A stretch of 18,073 nt of DNA from Saprospiraceae bacterium (GTDB lineage: Bacteria; Bacteroidota; Bacteroidia; Chitinophagales; Saprospiraceae), in the NCBI GenBank assembly GCA_007128085.1, contig SKYC01000018.1:1-18073 (forward strand). The letters run 5' to 3'. The notes beneath the pieces are model-generated. The model ran no database searches and was not told where the DNA came from. It was given only the letters and a program-made list of their open reading frames with translations. The translations under genes and the position numbers were made by a program. Numbering within the stretch: position 1 is the stretch's first letter; each line of letters starts with the position of its first letter. Positions 7,544 to 16,745 of the stretch are shown here, piece after piece.

Positions 7544-9051
7544 ACGACAACCTGATACTACTTCCGATCATCCTTCAGCTCGCTCTTGCGCTAGTTCTTC
7601 TTTTTTTCTGGAGCAGAACCAAATGGCAGCGAATAGGCAGTATTGTAGGAAATGCGGCCTTTTTGCTCGTTTCGATTGTGCTGTTTATTAAAGTTCAAAA
7701 GGAGGGAATTTTATATACGCAGGCGGGCAATTGGGATGCCCCCTACGGGATTACTTTTGTCGCGGATTTATTCAGTGCGAGCATGTTGGTCATTACTGCC
7801 CTATCGGGCCTGGCGGTATCCATTTTTGCCGCGGGCAGTATGAGCCGGAGAAGGTCACTTTTTGTATTTTTCCCCATTTATCACTTTCTTTTAATGGGGA
7901 TTAGCGGCTCCTTTGTCGCAGGCGATCTTTTCAACCTCTACGTCTGGTTTGAGCTGATCATCGTCGCATCTTTCGGGTTGATTACATTGGGCGGGGGACG
8001 GAGGCAGCTGGAAGGGGCGCTGAAATACGTGACATTAAACCTCATAGCCTCCATTCTTTTTCTAACCGGAATCGCATTTCTCTACGGCTTGACCGGTACT
8101 TTGAATATGGCCCACATCGCTCAAAAGATCCCTCAAATTGAAAACGAGGGACTGATCACAGTTACCGCGCTTATGTTTTTTATCGGACTGGGGATCAAAA
8201 CCGCTGTTTTTCCGATGTACTTTTGGCTTCCCGCTTCTTATCACACGCCCTTGTCGGCCATTTCTGCCATATTCGGAGGCTTACTCACCAAAGTGGGCGT
8301 TTACGCTCTGTTTCGTGTATTCAGTTTGTTTTTCCTGCCTGATTCGTTTACGGCCACAGTCATTACTGCAGTTGCTGCTCTTACCCTCATCATGGGAGCC
8401 ATGGGTGCGCTCATACAAAAAGATGTGAGAAAGTTGTTTTCCTGGCTGATCGTTTGTCATATCGGCTTTATGATCGCCGGACTCGGAATTTACAGCAGCG
8501 TAGCTTTGGCAGGCGCCATCTTTTACCTGTTCCACGACATCATTGTGAAGACCAATTTATTCATGATCAGCGGACTGGTGCACAAGCTCACCGGTACTTT
8601 TAAGTTAAAAAAACTGGGTGGACTTTACACCCAGTACCCCAAAATAACCTTTCTCATTGCCATCCCCTTGTTTTCATTGGTCGGTATTCCTCCTCTATCG
8701 GGATTCTGGCCTAAGTTGCTTTTGATTCAGGGGGGATTGGAGGTGCAGGAATACTTAATTATAGGCGCCATAGTTCTGGGTAGCTTTGTCACCCTGGCCA
8801 CCATTGCAAAATTCTGGCTGGAAGTTATCTGGAAAGAGTATCCGGGGAGTGATTACCCGAAACACTTTATTCCATTCAGTGAGTTAAACTGGACTCAAAA
8901 GGCTTATTATACACTTCCCATTGCTATATTGGCATTGGTTTCACTTTACTTTGCATTTGGAGTAGAATTTGTGGTGAATATTGTCAATCAAATCGCCTAC
9001 GACCTGATGAATCCCGAACAATACATTCGGGTAATACTACCTGATCAATGA
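7540..9051 (+). CDS. mrpD: Mrp Na+/H+ antiporter subunit D
   Basis: MrpD is a 503-residue proton-channel subunit homologous to complex I NuoM/NuoN, with about 14 hydrophobic segments. Conserved ionisable residues are visible: YVWFELI with Glu near 138, FIGLGIKTAVFPMYFWLP with Lys near 220, and LLTKVGVYALFR with Lys near 251. In studied Mrp systems the matching Glu and Lys are needed for antiport. The start overlaps the mrpC stop by 4 bases. mrpE follows after 7 bases. Confidence 0.96.
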   Translation: MNDNLILLPIILQLALALVLLFFWSRTKWQRIGSIVGNAAFLLVSIVLFIKVQKEGILYTQAGNWDAPYGITFVADLFSASMLVITALSGLAVSIFAAGSMSRRRSLFVFFPIYHFLLMGISGSFVAGDLFNLYVWFELIIVASFGLITLGGGRRQLEGALKYVTLNLIASILFLTGIAFLYGLTGTLNMAHIAQKIPQIENEGLITVTALMFFIGLGIKTAVFPMYFWLPASYHTPLSAISAIFGGLLTKVGVYALFRVFSLFFLPDSFTATVITAVAALTLIMGAMGALIQKDVRKLFSWLIVCHIGFMIAGLGIYSSVALAGAIFYLFHDIIVKTNLFMISGLVHKLTGTFKLKKLGGLYTQYPKITFLIAIPLFSLVGIPPLSGFWPKLLLIQGGLEVQEYLIIGAIVLGSFVTLATIAKFWLEVIWKEYPGSDYPKHFIPFSELNWTQKAYYTLPIAILALVSLYFAFGVEFVVNIVNQIAYDLMNPEQYIRVILPDQ

Positions 9052-9058
9052 TTCTGTT

Positions 9059-9535
9059 ATGCAAAAGCACTTTTTATTAAACCTGTTGTTCAGCATGATT
9101 TGGGTGGCCGTTACCGGTCAAGCCACCTTCGTCAACTTTTTATTTGGATTCCTAATCAGCTACCTCATTATGTGGGTAGTGAGTGCGAGAAGTGAAGACC
9201 AAAGATACTACAAACTGGTTCCGAGAACCATAGGGTTGTTTTTTTACTTTTTAATTGAACTTATAAAAGCCAATTTACAGGTGGCTTTTGATGTCAGCAC
9301 GCCCCATTATTTCATGCAACCGGCTATAGTGGGTGTGCCCCTCGATATTAAAAGTGATTTGGGTATTACGGTATTGGCCAATTTAATCACACTGACCCCC
9401 GGCACTCTCAGTCTGGACGTCTCCGATGACAAAAGCACATTGTACGTTCACGCGATGTATGTATTTGACAAAGAAGAGTTTATTGCGCACATTAAGGAGG
9501 GCTTTGAAAAGCGCCTGTTAGAAATTATGAAATGA
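9059..9535 (+). CDS. mrpE: Mrp Na+/H+ antiporter subunit E
   Basis: This 158-residue MnhE/MrpE protein has N-terminal membrane helices (GQATFVNFLFGFLISYLI) and a cytoplasmic C-terminal domain. The family-typical LANLITLTPGTLSLDV lies near residues 109-124, followed by LYVHAMYVFD. The MrpA-G subunits are generally all needed for full antiport. ATG 9059 matches the family start; an ATG overlapping the mrpD stop at 9048 is in another frame. Confidence 0.94.
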   Translation: MQKHFLLNLLFSMIWVAVTGQATFVNFLFGFLISYLIMWVVSARSEDQRYYKLVPRTIGLFFYFLIELIKANLQVAFDVSTPHYFMQPAIVGVPLDIKSDLGITVLANLITLTPGTLSLDVSDDKSTLYVHAMYVFDKEEFIAHIKEGFEKRLLEIMK

Positions 9536-9542
9536 TCGTATC

Positions 9543-9824
9543 ATGGATATAGAACAATATCTGACATTTGGAATACTACCCGTACTGGCTCTGGCACTTG
9601 TCTTTGCCCTATACCGCTTCATTAAAGGGCCTTCGGTTCCGGACAGGATTATAGCCCTGGACCTCCTGATTACAGTCAGCATTGGTATCATGGTAATTTA
9701 CAGCATCACCACCCACCAGTCGACCTTACTGGACATAGCGATGGTTCTGGCCTTAATCGCTTTTTTAGGGACACTATCCTTTACCTTTTACCTCAAACAA
9801 AAAAATCTGGAAAAGCATGAGTGA
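9543..9824 (+). CDS. mrpF: Mrp Na+/H+ antiporter subunit F
   Basis: MrpF here is a 93-residue membrane protein with three hydrophobic segments. The conserved stretch GPSVPDRIIALDLL (about 29-42) with its acidic residues, and TLLDIAMVLALIAFLGTLSF, identify the MnhF/MrpF family. Its 3' end overlaps mrpG by 8 bases, so the two are probably translationally coupled. Confidence 0.94.
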   Translation: MDIEQYLTFGILPVLALALVFALYRFIKGPSVPDRIIALDLLITVSIGIMVIYSITTHQSTLLDIAMVLALIAFLGTLSFTFYLKQKNLEKHE

Positions 9825-10215
9825 TTTCTTAATTGCCATTATAAGTACTACGGGAGCGCTGTTTATTCTGCTGGCCTCAATCGGTCTTTTCAGAATGCCG
9901 GATTTTTACCTGAGAGTTTCGGTAACCACCAAAGCCGGATCCATGGGAGTTGGACTCATTCTGATCGCTTCCGCCATTTATTTCTGGGATTTTGGCATAA
10001 CAACCCGGGCCCTGGCCATTATTTTTTTCCTGCTGATAACGGCTCCGGTGAGTGCTCACTTACTCGGACGGGTGGCCTACCTGTGCAAAGTCCGTCTGTG
10101 GGAAAAAACCATTTCTGATGATCTGGAAGGGAAGTACGACCGGAAAAAACTTCACCTCAGGGGCATCAGTGAAAAAGAGTCCGAAGAAAAAAGTGGCTTT
10201 TCACAAGGCGAATAA
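9817..10215 (+). CDS. mrpG: Mrp Na+/H+ antiporter subunit G
   Basis: MrpG is the last gene of the operon. The 132-residue protein of the MnhG/MrpG family has three membrane segments with ASIGLFRMPDFYLRVSVTTKA (about 22-42) and LLITAPVSAHLLGRVAY, followed by a charged C-terminal tail of about 40 residues. It starts inside mrpF with an 8-base overlap. It converges on ppc with only 10 bases between stop codons, and no terminator hairpin with a T run is visible there, so transcripts probably overlap. Confidence 0.94.
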   Translation: MSDFLIAIISTTGALFILLASIGLFRMPDFYLRVSVTTKAGSMGVGLILIASAIYFWDFGITTRALAIIFFLLITAPVSAHLLGRVAYLCKVRLWEKTISDDLEGKYDRKKLHLRGISEKESEEKSGFSQGE

Positions 10216-10225
10216 CCCGCTGGAA

Positions 10226-12784
10226 TCAGGCGGCATTTCTTGCGGCATTAATGATACCGTACATACATCTCAGTATCAATTTTTGCAACATGAGGTGTTC
10301 CTCTTCATTCAACTCCCGTTCACTCATTAAGGTGCGCTGCAATGCGTACTGCTGAATGGTAATCAATGGCAAAACAATTTTTTCCCGAATTTGAATGGAT
10401 TGGCGAGACACAGGGTTCCCCTTCAACAACACTTCCGATCCGGTAATCAATTTCAATCCCTCTATGGTTCGCAAATACTCTTGGTAAATTTCACGCCAAA
10501 ACGGCCCGAATTCAGAGTGCTTTCCAAGATAAGCCGACGCCGGATAAAAAGCCTTTGTCAAAGACTGCATGCTGTTTTCCATGAGCGCCCGAAAAAAAAG
10601 TGAGTTTTTGTGCAAATATTTAATCTCCTCGATGGCTCCTTCGGACTTCCATTGTTCAATGACGTGTCCCAATCCGTAATAACCGGGTACATTCTGTTTC
10701 ATTTGCGCCCATGAACCCACAAATGGAATGGCTCTCAAATCCTCAATTTTAAGTGGCCCGTCCCCTCCCCTCTTCACTGGTCTGGATCCAATATTTACTT
10801 TTCCGAAAAAACCCAGTGGCGTGGCTCGCTCAAGGTAAGGAACAAAGGCGGGATGGGCTTTTAATTCAAGATAAGCCTTTCGACTTTCAGTTGCCAACTT
10901 TTCCAACACATCACGATCTTTTTCTGCCAATAATTTTTTCTCATTGGGATAGAGCTTGTTTTGCAAACCAGCAGTCAATAGTTGTTCGAGATTGTACCTG
11001 CAGGCCTCTGCATTTCCAAAATTGGAACTGATCGTCTGGCCCTGAATGGTCAATTGAATTTCTCTTGCCTCAATATTCGGTCCAAGAGAAGAGTAAAATG
11101 CATGGGTATTGCCTCCGCCCCTGGAGGGAGGACCTCCTCTTCCATCAAAAAATATGGCCTCAATGCCGTATTCCCTGGAAACCCGGGTCAGCTCTTCTTT
11201 CGCTTTGAATATACTGTAGTTTGCCTGCAAATAGCCCCCGTCCTTGGTTCCGTCAGAAAATCCAAGCATAATCGTTTGCTGATTGCCCCTTTTCCTCAGG
11301 TGTTCAATGTATTCGGGCAGGTCGTAAAGCATTTTCATTATTTGAGGAGAGGCCGCAAGAACATCTATGCTCTCAAAAAGCGGTACAATGTCCAACAAGA
11401 GGTCGGACTTGCTTATGTATTTTCTCGCCAGGGCAAAAACAGCAATGATGTCCGCGGGACACATCGAATTACTGATGATGTACCGGTTGCATCCCCTTTC
11501 TCCCAACAAAGTCTGAATTTGAGGTATCACGCGGAAAGTCTCCAGCATTTCAGATAAAAATGCAGTTTCTCCCTCAGGTAAATCGGTTTTCAAAACCACG
11601 TCTAACATTTCTCTCAATTGTCCGGCTTGACTCTTTTCATCCACTATAAATTCAAATGACTCGTCCCCGCTTAAGGACCTCCACAATTGGCGGTGTTTTC
11701 TGCTGTCCTGACGAATATCCAACGTGGCCAAATGGAATCCAAAAATCCCAATTTTCAACCTGAATTCATCGAGCAGGTTTCCAAATAACCCACCGTGTTC
11801 TCTCTCCAAAATACCGGATGCGAGTTTCAGGTCATCTTCCAGTTGCTCCACCCCTTTATAGCCCTTCGAAGAGTCGCCATAAACCGAGTTAAAAATCTTG
11901 TGTTCAATGTCCATCAAATTCTGATCGACTGTTTTAAAAGTAATTCTCCTGCGGACTTTACGGATATCTCTGTAATAGCACTTTAATGCCGTATCCCTTA
12001 ATCGACCCGCGACCTTCATGCTGGTCTCATGATTTACATACGGATTGCCATCCCTGTCACCTCCGGGCCAGAACCCAATACTTATCAAACCGTGGTTTTG
12101 AAAAGTAATGTCTTGCTCTGAAGCCCTTTCAGATATTTTTGAAACGATTTCAGGGACCACCTCGTAAAACACATTTTCCAGATACCAGCACAAACTCACG
12201 GCTTCATCGTAGGGCGTCGGTTTTTGGCGATTGATGAAAGGCGTTTTGCCCAACTGCTGGAGAATCAAATCAATTTTAGTTAGATCATTTTCTCTGATGG
12301 CCCGGCTTAAATCGGTAATAATGGCCAGGACGTGACCCGGGTAAAATTGGGTGGGGTGGGCCGTCAGGACAATTCGAAGTCCAAACTCATCTATACATTG
12401 GAATAATTCTTCCACTTTCGAGTCCGATGCCGCCCGGTTAATCAACTCTTTTACAGAGCCTTTCCCATTCACTTCATTTATTTTAGGAAAAGTTGCATCC
12501 TCAATAGAATCAAACAACACAATCTGTCTTTCAACGTATTGGATAAATCGAAAAAGCAATTCAAACTTTCCTTTACCCTCAGCCTGAGGGACCACTTCAC
12601 TAAAAAATGTATCGACGATTTCAACCGGACTTTTTTCCTGCTTAAACCCCTCTTCACAATGCTGTTCAAAAATGGGCAAAAGTGTACCGGTTTTGTAAAT
12701 GTCCTGAAACGGAAGGTTGAGAAACAAACTATTGTAAATCAAAAATCGGTTCTCGACTATTTCTCTGTATTTTCTACTTTTCAT
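10226..12784 (-). CDS. ppc: Phosphoenolpyruvate carboxylase
   Basis: This soluble enzyme makes oxaloacetate from PEP and bicarbonate, refilling the tricarboxylic acid cycle. The 852-residue product shows VLTAHPTQ with the catalytic His near 143, GFWPGGDRDGNPYV (about 237-250), LDIRQDS (about 355-361), GFSDGTKDGGYL (508-519) and FFDGRGGPPSRGGG (about 545-558). In E. coli the last motif is FHGRGG; the Asp in place of His, and GFSDGTKDGG in place of GYSDSNKDAG, are to my knowledge features of the Bacteroidota branch. The C-terminus ends GIINAARNAA rather than the more common RNTG. ATG 12784 is preferred to the 19-codon-longer start at 12841. It appears to be a single-gene unit; no exact TAnnTTTG was seen upstream. 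Confidence 0.95.
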   Translation of the reverse strand: MKSRKYREIVENRFLIYNSLFLNLPFQDIYKTGTLLPIFEQHCEEGFKQEKSPVEIVDTFFSEVVPQAEGKGKFELLFRFIQYVERQIVLFDSIEDATFPKINEVNGKGSVKELINRAASDSKVEELFQCIDEFGLRIVLTAHPTQFYPGHVLAIITDLSRAIRENDLTKIDLILQQLGKTPFINRQKPTPYDEAVSLCWYLENVFYEVVPEIVSKISERASEQDITFQNHGLISIGFWPGGDRDGNPYVNHETSMKVAGRLRDTALKCYYRDIRKVRRRITFKTVDQNLMDIEHKIFNSVYGDSSKGYKGVEQLEDDLKLASGILEREHGGLFGNLLDEFRLKIGIFGFHLATLDIRQDSRKHRQLWRSLSGDESFEFIVDEKSQAGQLREMLDVVLKTDLPEGETAFLSEMLETFRVIPQIQTLLGERGCNRYIISNSMCPADIIAVFALARKYISKSDLLLDIVPLFESIDVLAASPQIMKMLYDLPEYIEHLRKRGNQQTIMLGFSDGTKDGGYLQANYSIFKAKEELTRVSREYGIEAIFFDGRGGPPSRGGGNTHAFYSSLGPNIEAREIQLTIQGQTISSNFGNAEACRYNLEQLLTAGLQNKLYPNEKKLLAEKDRDVLEKLATESRKAYLELKAHPAFVPYLERATPLGFFGKVNIGSRPVKRGGDGPLKIEDLRAIPFVGSWAQMKQNVPGYYGLGHVIEQWKSEGAIEEIKYLHKNSLFFRALMENSMQSLTKAFYPASAYLGKHSEFGPFWREIYQEYLRTIEGLKLITGSEVLLKGNPVSRQSIQIREKIVLPLITIQQYALQRTLMSERELNEEEHLMLQKLILRCMYGIINAARNAA

Positions 12785-12896
12785 TGATTGTAAATTATTG
12801 ATTGAGCGATACCCCCTGATTGTTGTTGTAATGCAAATCACATGTTAGGCTGACTAAATAAACCATGCACAGCGGATTCAATTAGGTCATTGTACC

Positions 12897-12908
12897 CTGG
12901 ACGTCCAG
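12897..12908. repeat. 12-bp perfect palindrome upstream of ppc
   Basis: CTGGACGTCCAG is a perfect 12-bp palindrome about 113 bases upstream of the ppc start, in the 243-base gap between ppc and the T9SS protein gene. Flanking CCC (12894-12896 region) and GGG (12910-12912) could lengthen it as a hairpin with a bulge. It could be a regulator binding site for ppc, or chance. Apart from it and the hairpin at 12992-13012, nothing else is recognised in the gap. Confidence 0.35.
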
Positions 12909-12991
12909 CGGGAGATACAAACCGCAATAATCAGTCAGAGCCAACCAGCGCAATTGAAGCAGTAATATACTTTTTTTATGGGAATTTTATG

Positions 12992-13012
12992 CAGGGAGAG
13001 AGAAACTCTCTG
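12992..13012 (-). terminator. Weak hairpin after the T9SS protein gene
   Basis: The sequence folds as CAGGGAG/CTCTCTG (7 bp with one G-T pair, 7-base loop) or as AGAGAG/CTCTCT with a 3-base loop. It lies 15 bases after the stop of the secreted protein gene, where a terminator is expected. There is no T run directly behind it on the minus strand, so intrinsic termination is uncertain. Confidence 0.3.
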
Positions 13013-13027
13013 TATAACATCGGCGAA

Positions 13028-13795
13028 TCAGTAAATAAAAAACAGGGAATGCCCGGCGGGTGATGCCGAATGGGAAGTAAAAAGTTGAATAAAATACATG
13101 CCGGGAACCAGTCTTTCCGGCAGATGAATTTCCCTGTTTTCCAGATTTTTTACCGACATCACTACTCTGCCAGTGCGATCGTATATTCTTGCAAAACTAA
13201 AAACCTTTGAATCAGCTTCCGGACTATAGTAGATTGAATTTCCCCGGCCGGCCGGGTTTGGAAAGAGTTTTACGCTGCGACTCATGGCAGGGTGATCTCT
13301 TACAAAAGAAGGGGTGCAAGATCGATCGTAAACAATCTCAAAGGGCAGGACTTGGGGCACTCCACCCACTTCATTTAAAACCAACCAGCCTACAGGTTCA
13401 TCGGCCAACACAAGCCCGGAAACTTCCGTTATTACTTCAAACTGAACCACAAATAGGGAGGCACAGTCCTCTATGGTTACCCCTGTCGAAGTGTTGTTAA
13501 ACCAGGCAATAGAAAGCGTACCCTCATCGGTGTTTTCCAGGTTAAGGTGTCCCGAACCAAGTGCTGGAATTCCGGGACTTTCAAAAGATACAAACTCCAT
13601 ATCATCGGGGTTCCAATTGAGGGTCCCCTGTAAACCTTCTATTTCGAAAAAACCGGTCACTTGAATCTGAAATTCCACCACATTGCCACTCTGCTCATAA
13701 TCCGGAAAAAATTGAACCTTTGATTCCTGGGCCTGCAACTGAAGAAAAGGAAACAGTAAAAACAACCAAACCGATATATAGATCAAAACTCGCAT
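13028..13795 (-). CDS. Secreted cohesin-like protein with T9SS type A sorting domain
   Basis: This 255-residue protein is exported and probably surface-attached or released by the type IX secretion system. Residues 1-22 are a signal peptide (MRVLIYISVWLFLLFPFLQLQA). Residues about 25-155 look like a cohesin-type beta-sandwich (FQIQVTGFFEIEGLQGTLNWNPDDMEFVSF). Residues about 175-255 are a C-terminal sorting domain with KLFPNPAG (176-183), IYDRTGRVV and LVPGMYFIQL. There are two Cys (111, 160), which could form a disulfide. The extreme C-terminus, LFFIY, is hydrophobic rather than the usual basic ending. It starts 27 bases after the sdhB stop and so may be read from the sdh operon. The ligand is unknown. 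Confidence 0.8.
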   Translation of the reverse strand: MRVLIYISVWLFLLFPFLQLQAQESKVQFFPDYEQSGNVVEFQIQVTGFFEIEGLQGTLNWNPDDMEFVSFESPGIPALGSGHLNLENTDEGTLSIAWFNNTSTGVTIEDCASLFVVQFEVITEVSGLVLADEPVGWLVLNEVGGVPQVLPFEIVYDRSCTPSFVRDHPAMSRSVKLFPNPAGRGNSIYYSPEADSKVFSFARIYDRTGRVVMSVKNLENREIHLPERLVPGMYFIQLFTSHSASPAGHSLFFIY

Positions 13796-13822
13796 GCCAA
13801 GGGGTATTAAAAAAGTAAAGCC

Positions 13823-14572
13823 TCAATCTTTTTGGGATCCTACCGATGAAGAAAAGTACTCTCTGTTCATTTTAGCAATATTGTCCACTGAGATGCCCTT
13901 GGGACATTCAGCTTCACAGGCGTAGGTATTCGAACAGTTTCCAAACCCCTCTTTATCCATTTGGGCTACCATTCTTCCGACTCGTTTTTGTCTCTCCACT
14001 TTTCCCTGTGGCAAGAAAGCCAAATGAGCTACTTTTGCAGAAGCAAACAACATGGCCGATGCGTTTGGACATGCCGCCACACAAGCTCCACAGCCAATGC
14101 AGGCCGCAGCATCAAAAGCTTCTTTAGAATCGTCCTGGTTGACCAAAATGGAATTTCCGTCAGGAGCCTGTCCTGTATTAACAGAAATATAGCCCCCGGC
14201 CTGAATGATTCTGTCAAAAGAACTCCTGTCTACTACCAAGTCTTTGAGTACCGGAAATGCTCTGGCGCGAAATGGCTCGATCACAATGGTATCGCCGTCC
14301 TTAAAGTGGCGCATATGCAATTGGCAGGTAGTAGTCATCCCCATTGGTCCGTGGGCCTGTCCGTTTATCACCATGCTGCACGAACCACAAATACCCTCGC
14401 GGCAATCATGCTCAAAGGCCACCGGTTCTCCTTTGTCCTCGATGATTTTTTCATTCAGGACATCCAGCATTTCCAAAAACGACATTTCCGGTGTGGCCTC
14501 CAGGGAATAAGTTTGAAATTGACCCTTGGTTTTCCGGCCGGCCTGTCTCCAAATTTTGAGCTTCAAATTCAT
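13823..14572 (-). CDS. sdhB: Succinate dehydrogenase / fumarate reductase iron-sulfur subunit
   Basis: SdhB carries electrons from the flavoprotein to the membrane quinone site through three Fe-S clusters. The 249-residue protein has an N-terminal ferredoxin-like domain with CREGICGSC (Cys 57, 62, 65) and Cys 83 for the [2Fe-2S] cluster. Its C-terminal domain has [12 protein letters not shown] (Cys 158, 161, 164, 168) and Cys 213, 219, 223 for the [4Fe-4S] and [3Fe-4S] clusters. All expected ligands are present. It lies 154 bases after sdhA, a larger gap than usual for this operon. A near match to the -7 promoter element (TAGGTTTA, minus strand 14596-14589) lies just upstream, so separate transcription is possible. 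Confidence 0.96.
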   Translation of the reverse strand: MNLKLKIWRQAGRKTKGQFQTYSLEATPEMSFLEMLDVLNEKIIEDKGEPVAFEHDCREGICGSCSMVINGQAHGPMGMTTTCQLHMRHFKDGDTIVIEPFRARAFPVLKDLVVDRSSFDRIIQAGGYISVNTGQAPDGNSILVNQDDSKEAFDAAACIGCGACVAACPNASAMLFASAKVAHLAFLPQGKVERQKRVGRMVAQMDKEGFGNCSNTYACEAECPKGISVDNIAKMNREYFSSSVGSQKD

Positions 14573-14605
14573 TTGTTCAAATTTTTTCTAAACCTATAAC
14601 TGAAG

Positions 14606-14634
14606 ATACAAAGCTTAAATTACCCCCTTTGTAT
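14606..14634. repeat. 8-bp inverted repeat in the sdhA-sdhB gap
   Basis: ATACAAAG at 14606-14613 and CTTTGTAT at 14627-14634 are perfect inverted copies around a 13-base loop that contains CCCC on the plus strand. It sits 34 bases before the sdhB start. It could be an mRNA hairpin affecting stability or processing between sdhA and sdhB, or an operator for an internal sdhB promoter. The rest of the 154-base gap is A/T-rich and unremarkable. Confidence 0.4.
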
Positions 14635-14726
14635 TTCATTATCATTTACAGTTTCTCTTAATTCTTTTTTTAATACTGCTAAAAATTATCGCTTTTAAAA
14701 AGGACTCTGTTCAAGCAGTGAAAATC

Positions 14727-16727
14727 TTATTTGTAGGATCTCGTTTTCAATTCCACATTTTTAAATTTCAGCGGCTCCTTGTGTAAAACCGGATCGCCCT
14801 CGTTTTTCCACTCCCATGCAGCGACGTATGTAAAATTTTCATCGTCTCTCCTGGCTTCGTTATCCTCCGTTTGATGCTCCTCTCTAAAATGCCCTCCGCA
14901 GGATTCCTCCCGGTGGAGCGCATCGACCATCATCAGCTCGCCCAACTCAAAGAAATCAGCAACTCGCGTCGCCTTTTCGAGTTCGGGGTTGAATTCATTG
15001 GTTTTGCCGGGGATGAAAACATTTTTATAAAACTCTTCTTTCAACTCTTTCAACAACTTACGCCCCTTTTTCAAGCCGTCTGCATTTCGGGACATCCCGC
15101 AATAATCCCACAAAATCAGCCCGAGTTCTCTGTGGAAACTCTCCACGGAGCGATCCCCCTGAATATTCATCAAAGAATCCAGTCTCTCCCGGACTTGTTC
15201 GCGCGCCTGCTTGAACTCGGGAAGGTCGGTGGATATCGTCTCTGTTTTAATCTCCTTACTCAGGAAACTACCGATGGTATAAGGTAGGACAAAATACCCG
15301 TCGGCCAGTCCCTGCATCAATGCGGAAGCACCCAGTCGATTGGCCCCGTGATCGGAAAAATTGGCCTCTCCTATGGCGAACAGTCCCGGCAGTGTTGTTT
15401 CGAGATTGTAATCTACCCAAAGACCTCCCATGGTATAGTGAATGGCCGGATAAATTCTCATGGGAGTCCTATAGGGATTGTCTCCGGTTATTTTTTCGTA
15501 TATTTCAAAGAGATTTCCGTATTTGGCCTCCACTGCTTTGGTGCCCAGACTTCTGACGAGTTTTTCATCTTCCGGGTTTTCACCGAGAGAAGATGCCTCT
15601 GCTTTCCCATATCTCATAATAGCCTCGGAAAAATCCAGGAAAACAGCGAGACCCGTTTTGTTTACGCCCCTCCCCTCATCACAAACCTCTTTTGCAGCTC
15701 TCGATGCCACATCCCTGGGAACGAGATTGCCAAAAGCGGGATATTTTCTCTCCAGATAATAATCCCGATCGCTTTCGGGTATATCGGTCGGCTTTTTTGC
15801 ACCCTTTCTAATGGCTTCAACATCTTCCTTTTTCAGCGGAACCCATACCCGTCCATCATTTCTCAAGGATTCCGACATCAAGGTCAATTTAGACTGATAG
15901 GTACCGGAAACGGGTATGCAGGTTGGGTGAATCTGACAAAAGCAGGGATTGGCCATTGCCGCCCCTTTTTTACTGGCTCTCCAGGCCGCTGAAACATTTG
16001 AATTCATGGCGTTGGTAGACAGGTAGTACACATTTCCGTAACCTCCTGTAGCCAGCACCACACAATGGGCAGCATGGGATTCTATCTCACCGGTGAGCAG
16101 GTTCCTGGCGATAATCCCTCTCGCTTTACCGTCAACCATAACCACATCCAACATCTCGTGTCGGTTAAACATTTCGACATTGCCCAGGGAAATCTGTCGA
16201 CTCAAAGCCTGATACGCTCCGATTAACAACTGTTGACCAGTTTGTCCCCTCGCGTAAAAAGTTCTCGAAACCTGAACTCCACCAAAAGACCGATTGGCGA
16301 GGGTTCCACCGTATTCTCTGGCAAAGGGCACACCCTGCGCTACGCATTGGTCGATTATGTTTGCACTTACTTCTGCCAGTCGATGCACATTGGCTTCACG
16401 ACTTCGGTAATCACCACCTTTAACGGTATCGTAAAACAATCTGAACACACTATCGCCGTCGTTCTGATAGTTTTTTGCGGCATTGATACCCCCCTGAGCT
16501 GCTATACTGTGCGCTCTTCTGGGACTGTCGTGAAAAGTATAAGCCTTGACCCTGTAGCCCAACTCCGCCAGGCTGGCAGCAGCAGATGCCCCGGCCAGTC
16601 CGGTACCCACTACAATTACCTCCAGCTTTCTTTTGTTATTTGGCGCCACCAGATCCACGGAGGACTTGTACTTTGTCCACTTTTCTGCCAGTGAGCCCTC
16701 GGGGATTTTTGCATCTAACTTAATCAT
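14727..16727 (-). CDS. sdhA: Succinate dehydrogenase / fumarate reductase flavoprotein subunit
   Basis: SdhA is the catalytic FAD subunit that interconverts succinate and fumarate on the cytoplasmic face of the inner membrane. The 666-residue protein has the dinucleotide-binding motif VGTGLAG (about 40-46). [15 protein letters not shown] follows, with the His near 73 that covalently binds [22 protein letters not shown] and the active-site region [22 protein letters not shown] are also present. ATG 16727 gives the family-typical start [17 protein letters not shown]; a TTG at 16745 would add six residues. It follows sdhC by 18 bases. The C-terminal Asp/Glu-rich region with [16 protein letters not shown] is normal for the type B branch. 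Confidence 0.96.
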   Translation of the reverse strand: MIKLDAKIPEGSLAEKWTKYKSSVDLVAPNNKRKLEVIVVGTGLAGASAAASLAELGYRVKAYTFHDSPRRAHSIAAQGGINAAKNYQNDGDSVFRLFYDTVKGGDYRSREANVHRLAEVSANIIDQCVAQGVPFAREYGGTLANRSFGGVQVSRTFYARGQTGQQLLIGAYQALSRQISLGNVEMFNRHEMLDVVMVDGKARGIIARNLLTGEIESHAAHCVVLATGGYGNVYYLSTNAMNSNVSAAWRASKKGAAMANPCFCQIHPTCIPVSGTYQSKLTLMSESLRNDGRVWVPLKKEDVEAIRKGAKKPTDIPESDRDYYLERKYPAFGNLVPRDVASRAAKEVCDEGRGVNKTGLAVFLDFSEAIMRYGKAEASSLGENPEDEKLVRSLGTKAVEAKYGNLFEIYEKITGDNPYRTPMRIYPAIHYTMGGLWVDYNLETTLPGLFAIGEANFSDHGANRLGASALMQGLADGYFVLPYTIGSFLSKEIKTETISTDLPEFKQAREQVRERLDSLMNIQGDRSVESFHRELGLILWDYCGMSRNADGLKKGRKLLKELKEEFYKNVFIPGKTNEFNPELEKATRVADFFELGELMMVDALHREESCGGHFREEHQTEDNEARRDDENFTYVAAWEWKNEGDPVLHKEPLKFKNVELKTRSYK

Positions 16728-16745
16728 ATTGATTTTTTTCCACAA

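Noticed and set aside
4462..10215. Complex I or membrane hydrogenase cluster instead of Mrp
   Set aside because: NuoL/M/K-like proteins are present, but there are no peripheral NADH or hydrogenase subunits, and the MrpB, E, F and G partners in canonical order fix it as Mrp.
10214..10240. Hairpin CCGC/GCGG between mrpG and ppc as a bidirectional terminator
   Set aside because: There are only about four pairs and no T run on either side.
10982..11557. 191-codon open frame on the plus strand opposite ppc
   Set aside because: It is antisense to conserved ppc motifs, with no recognisable product.
13961..14599. 212-codon open frame on the plus strand opposite sdhB
   Set aside because: The sdhB frame shows all Fe-S cysteines; the opposite frame shows no motif or start context.
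15348..15992. 214-codon open frame on the plus strand opposite sdhA
   Set aside because: It is antisense to a conserved sdhA region and matches no family; it is a shadow of the real gene.
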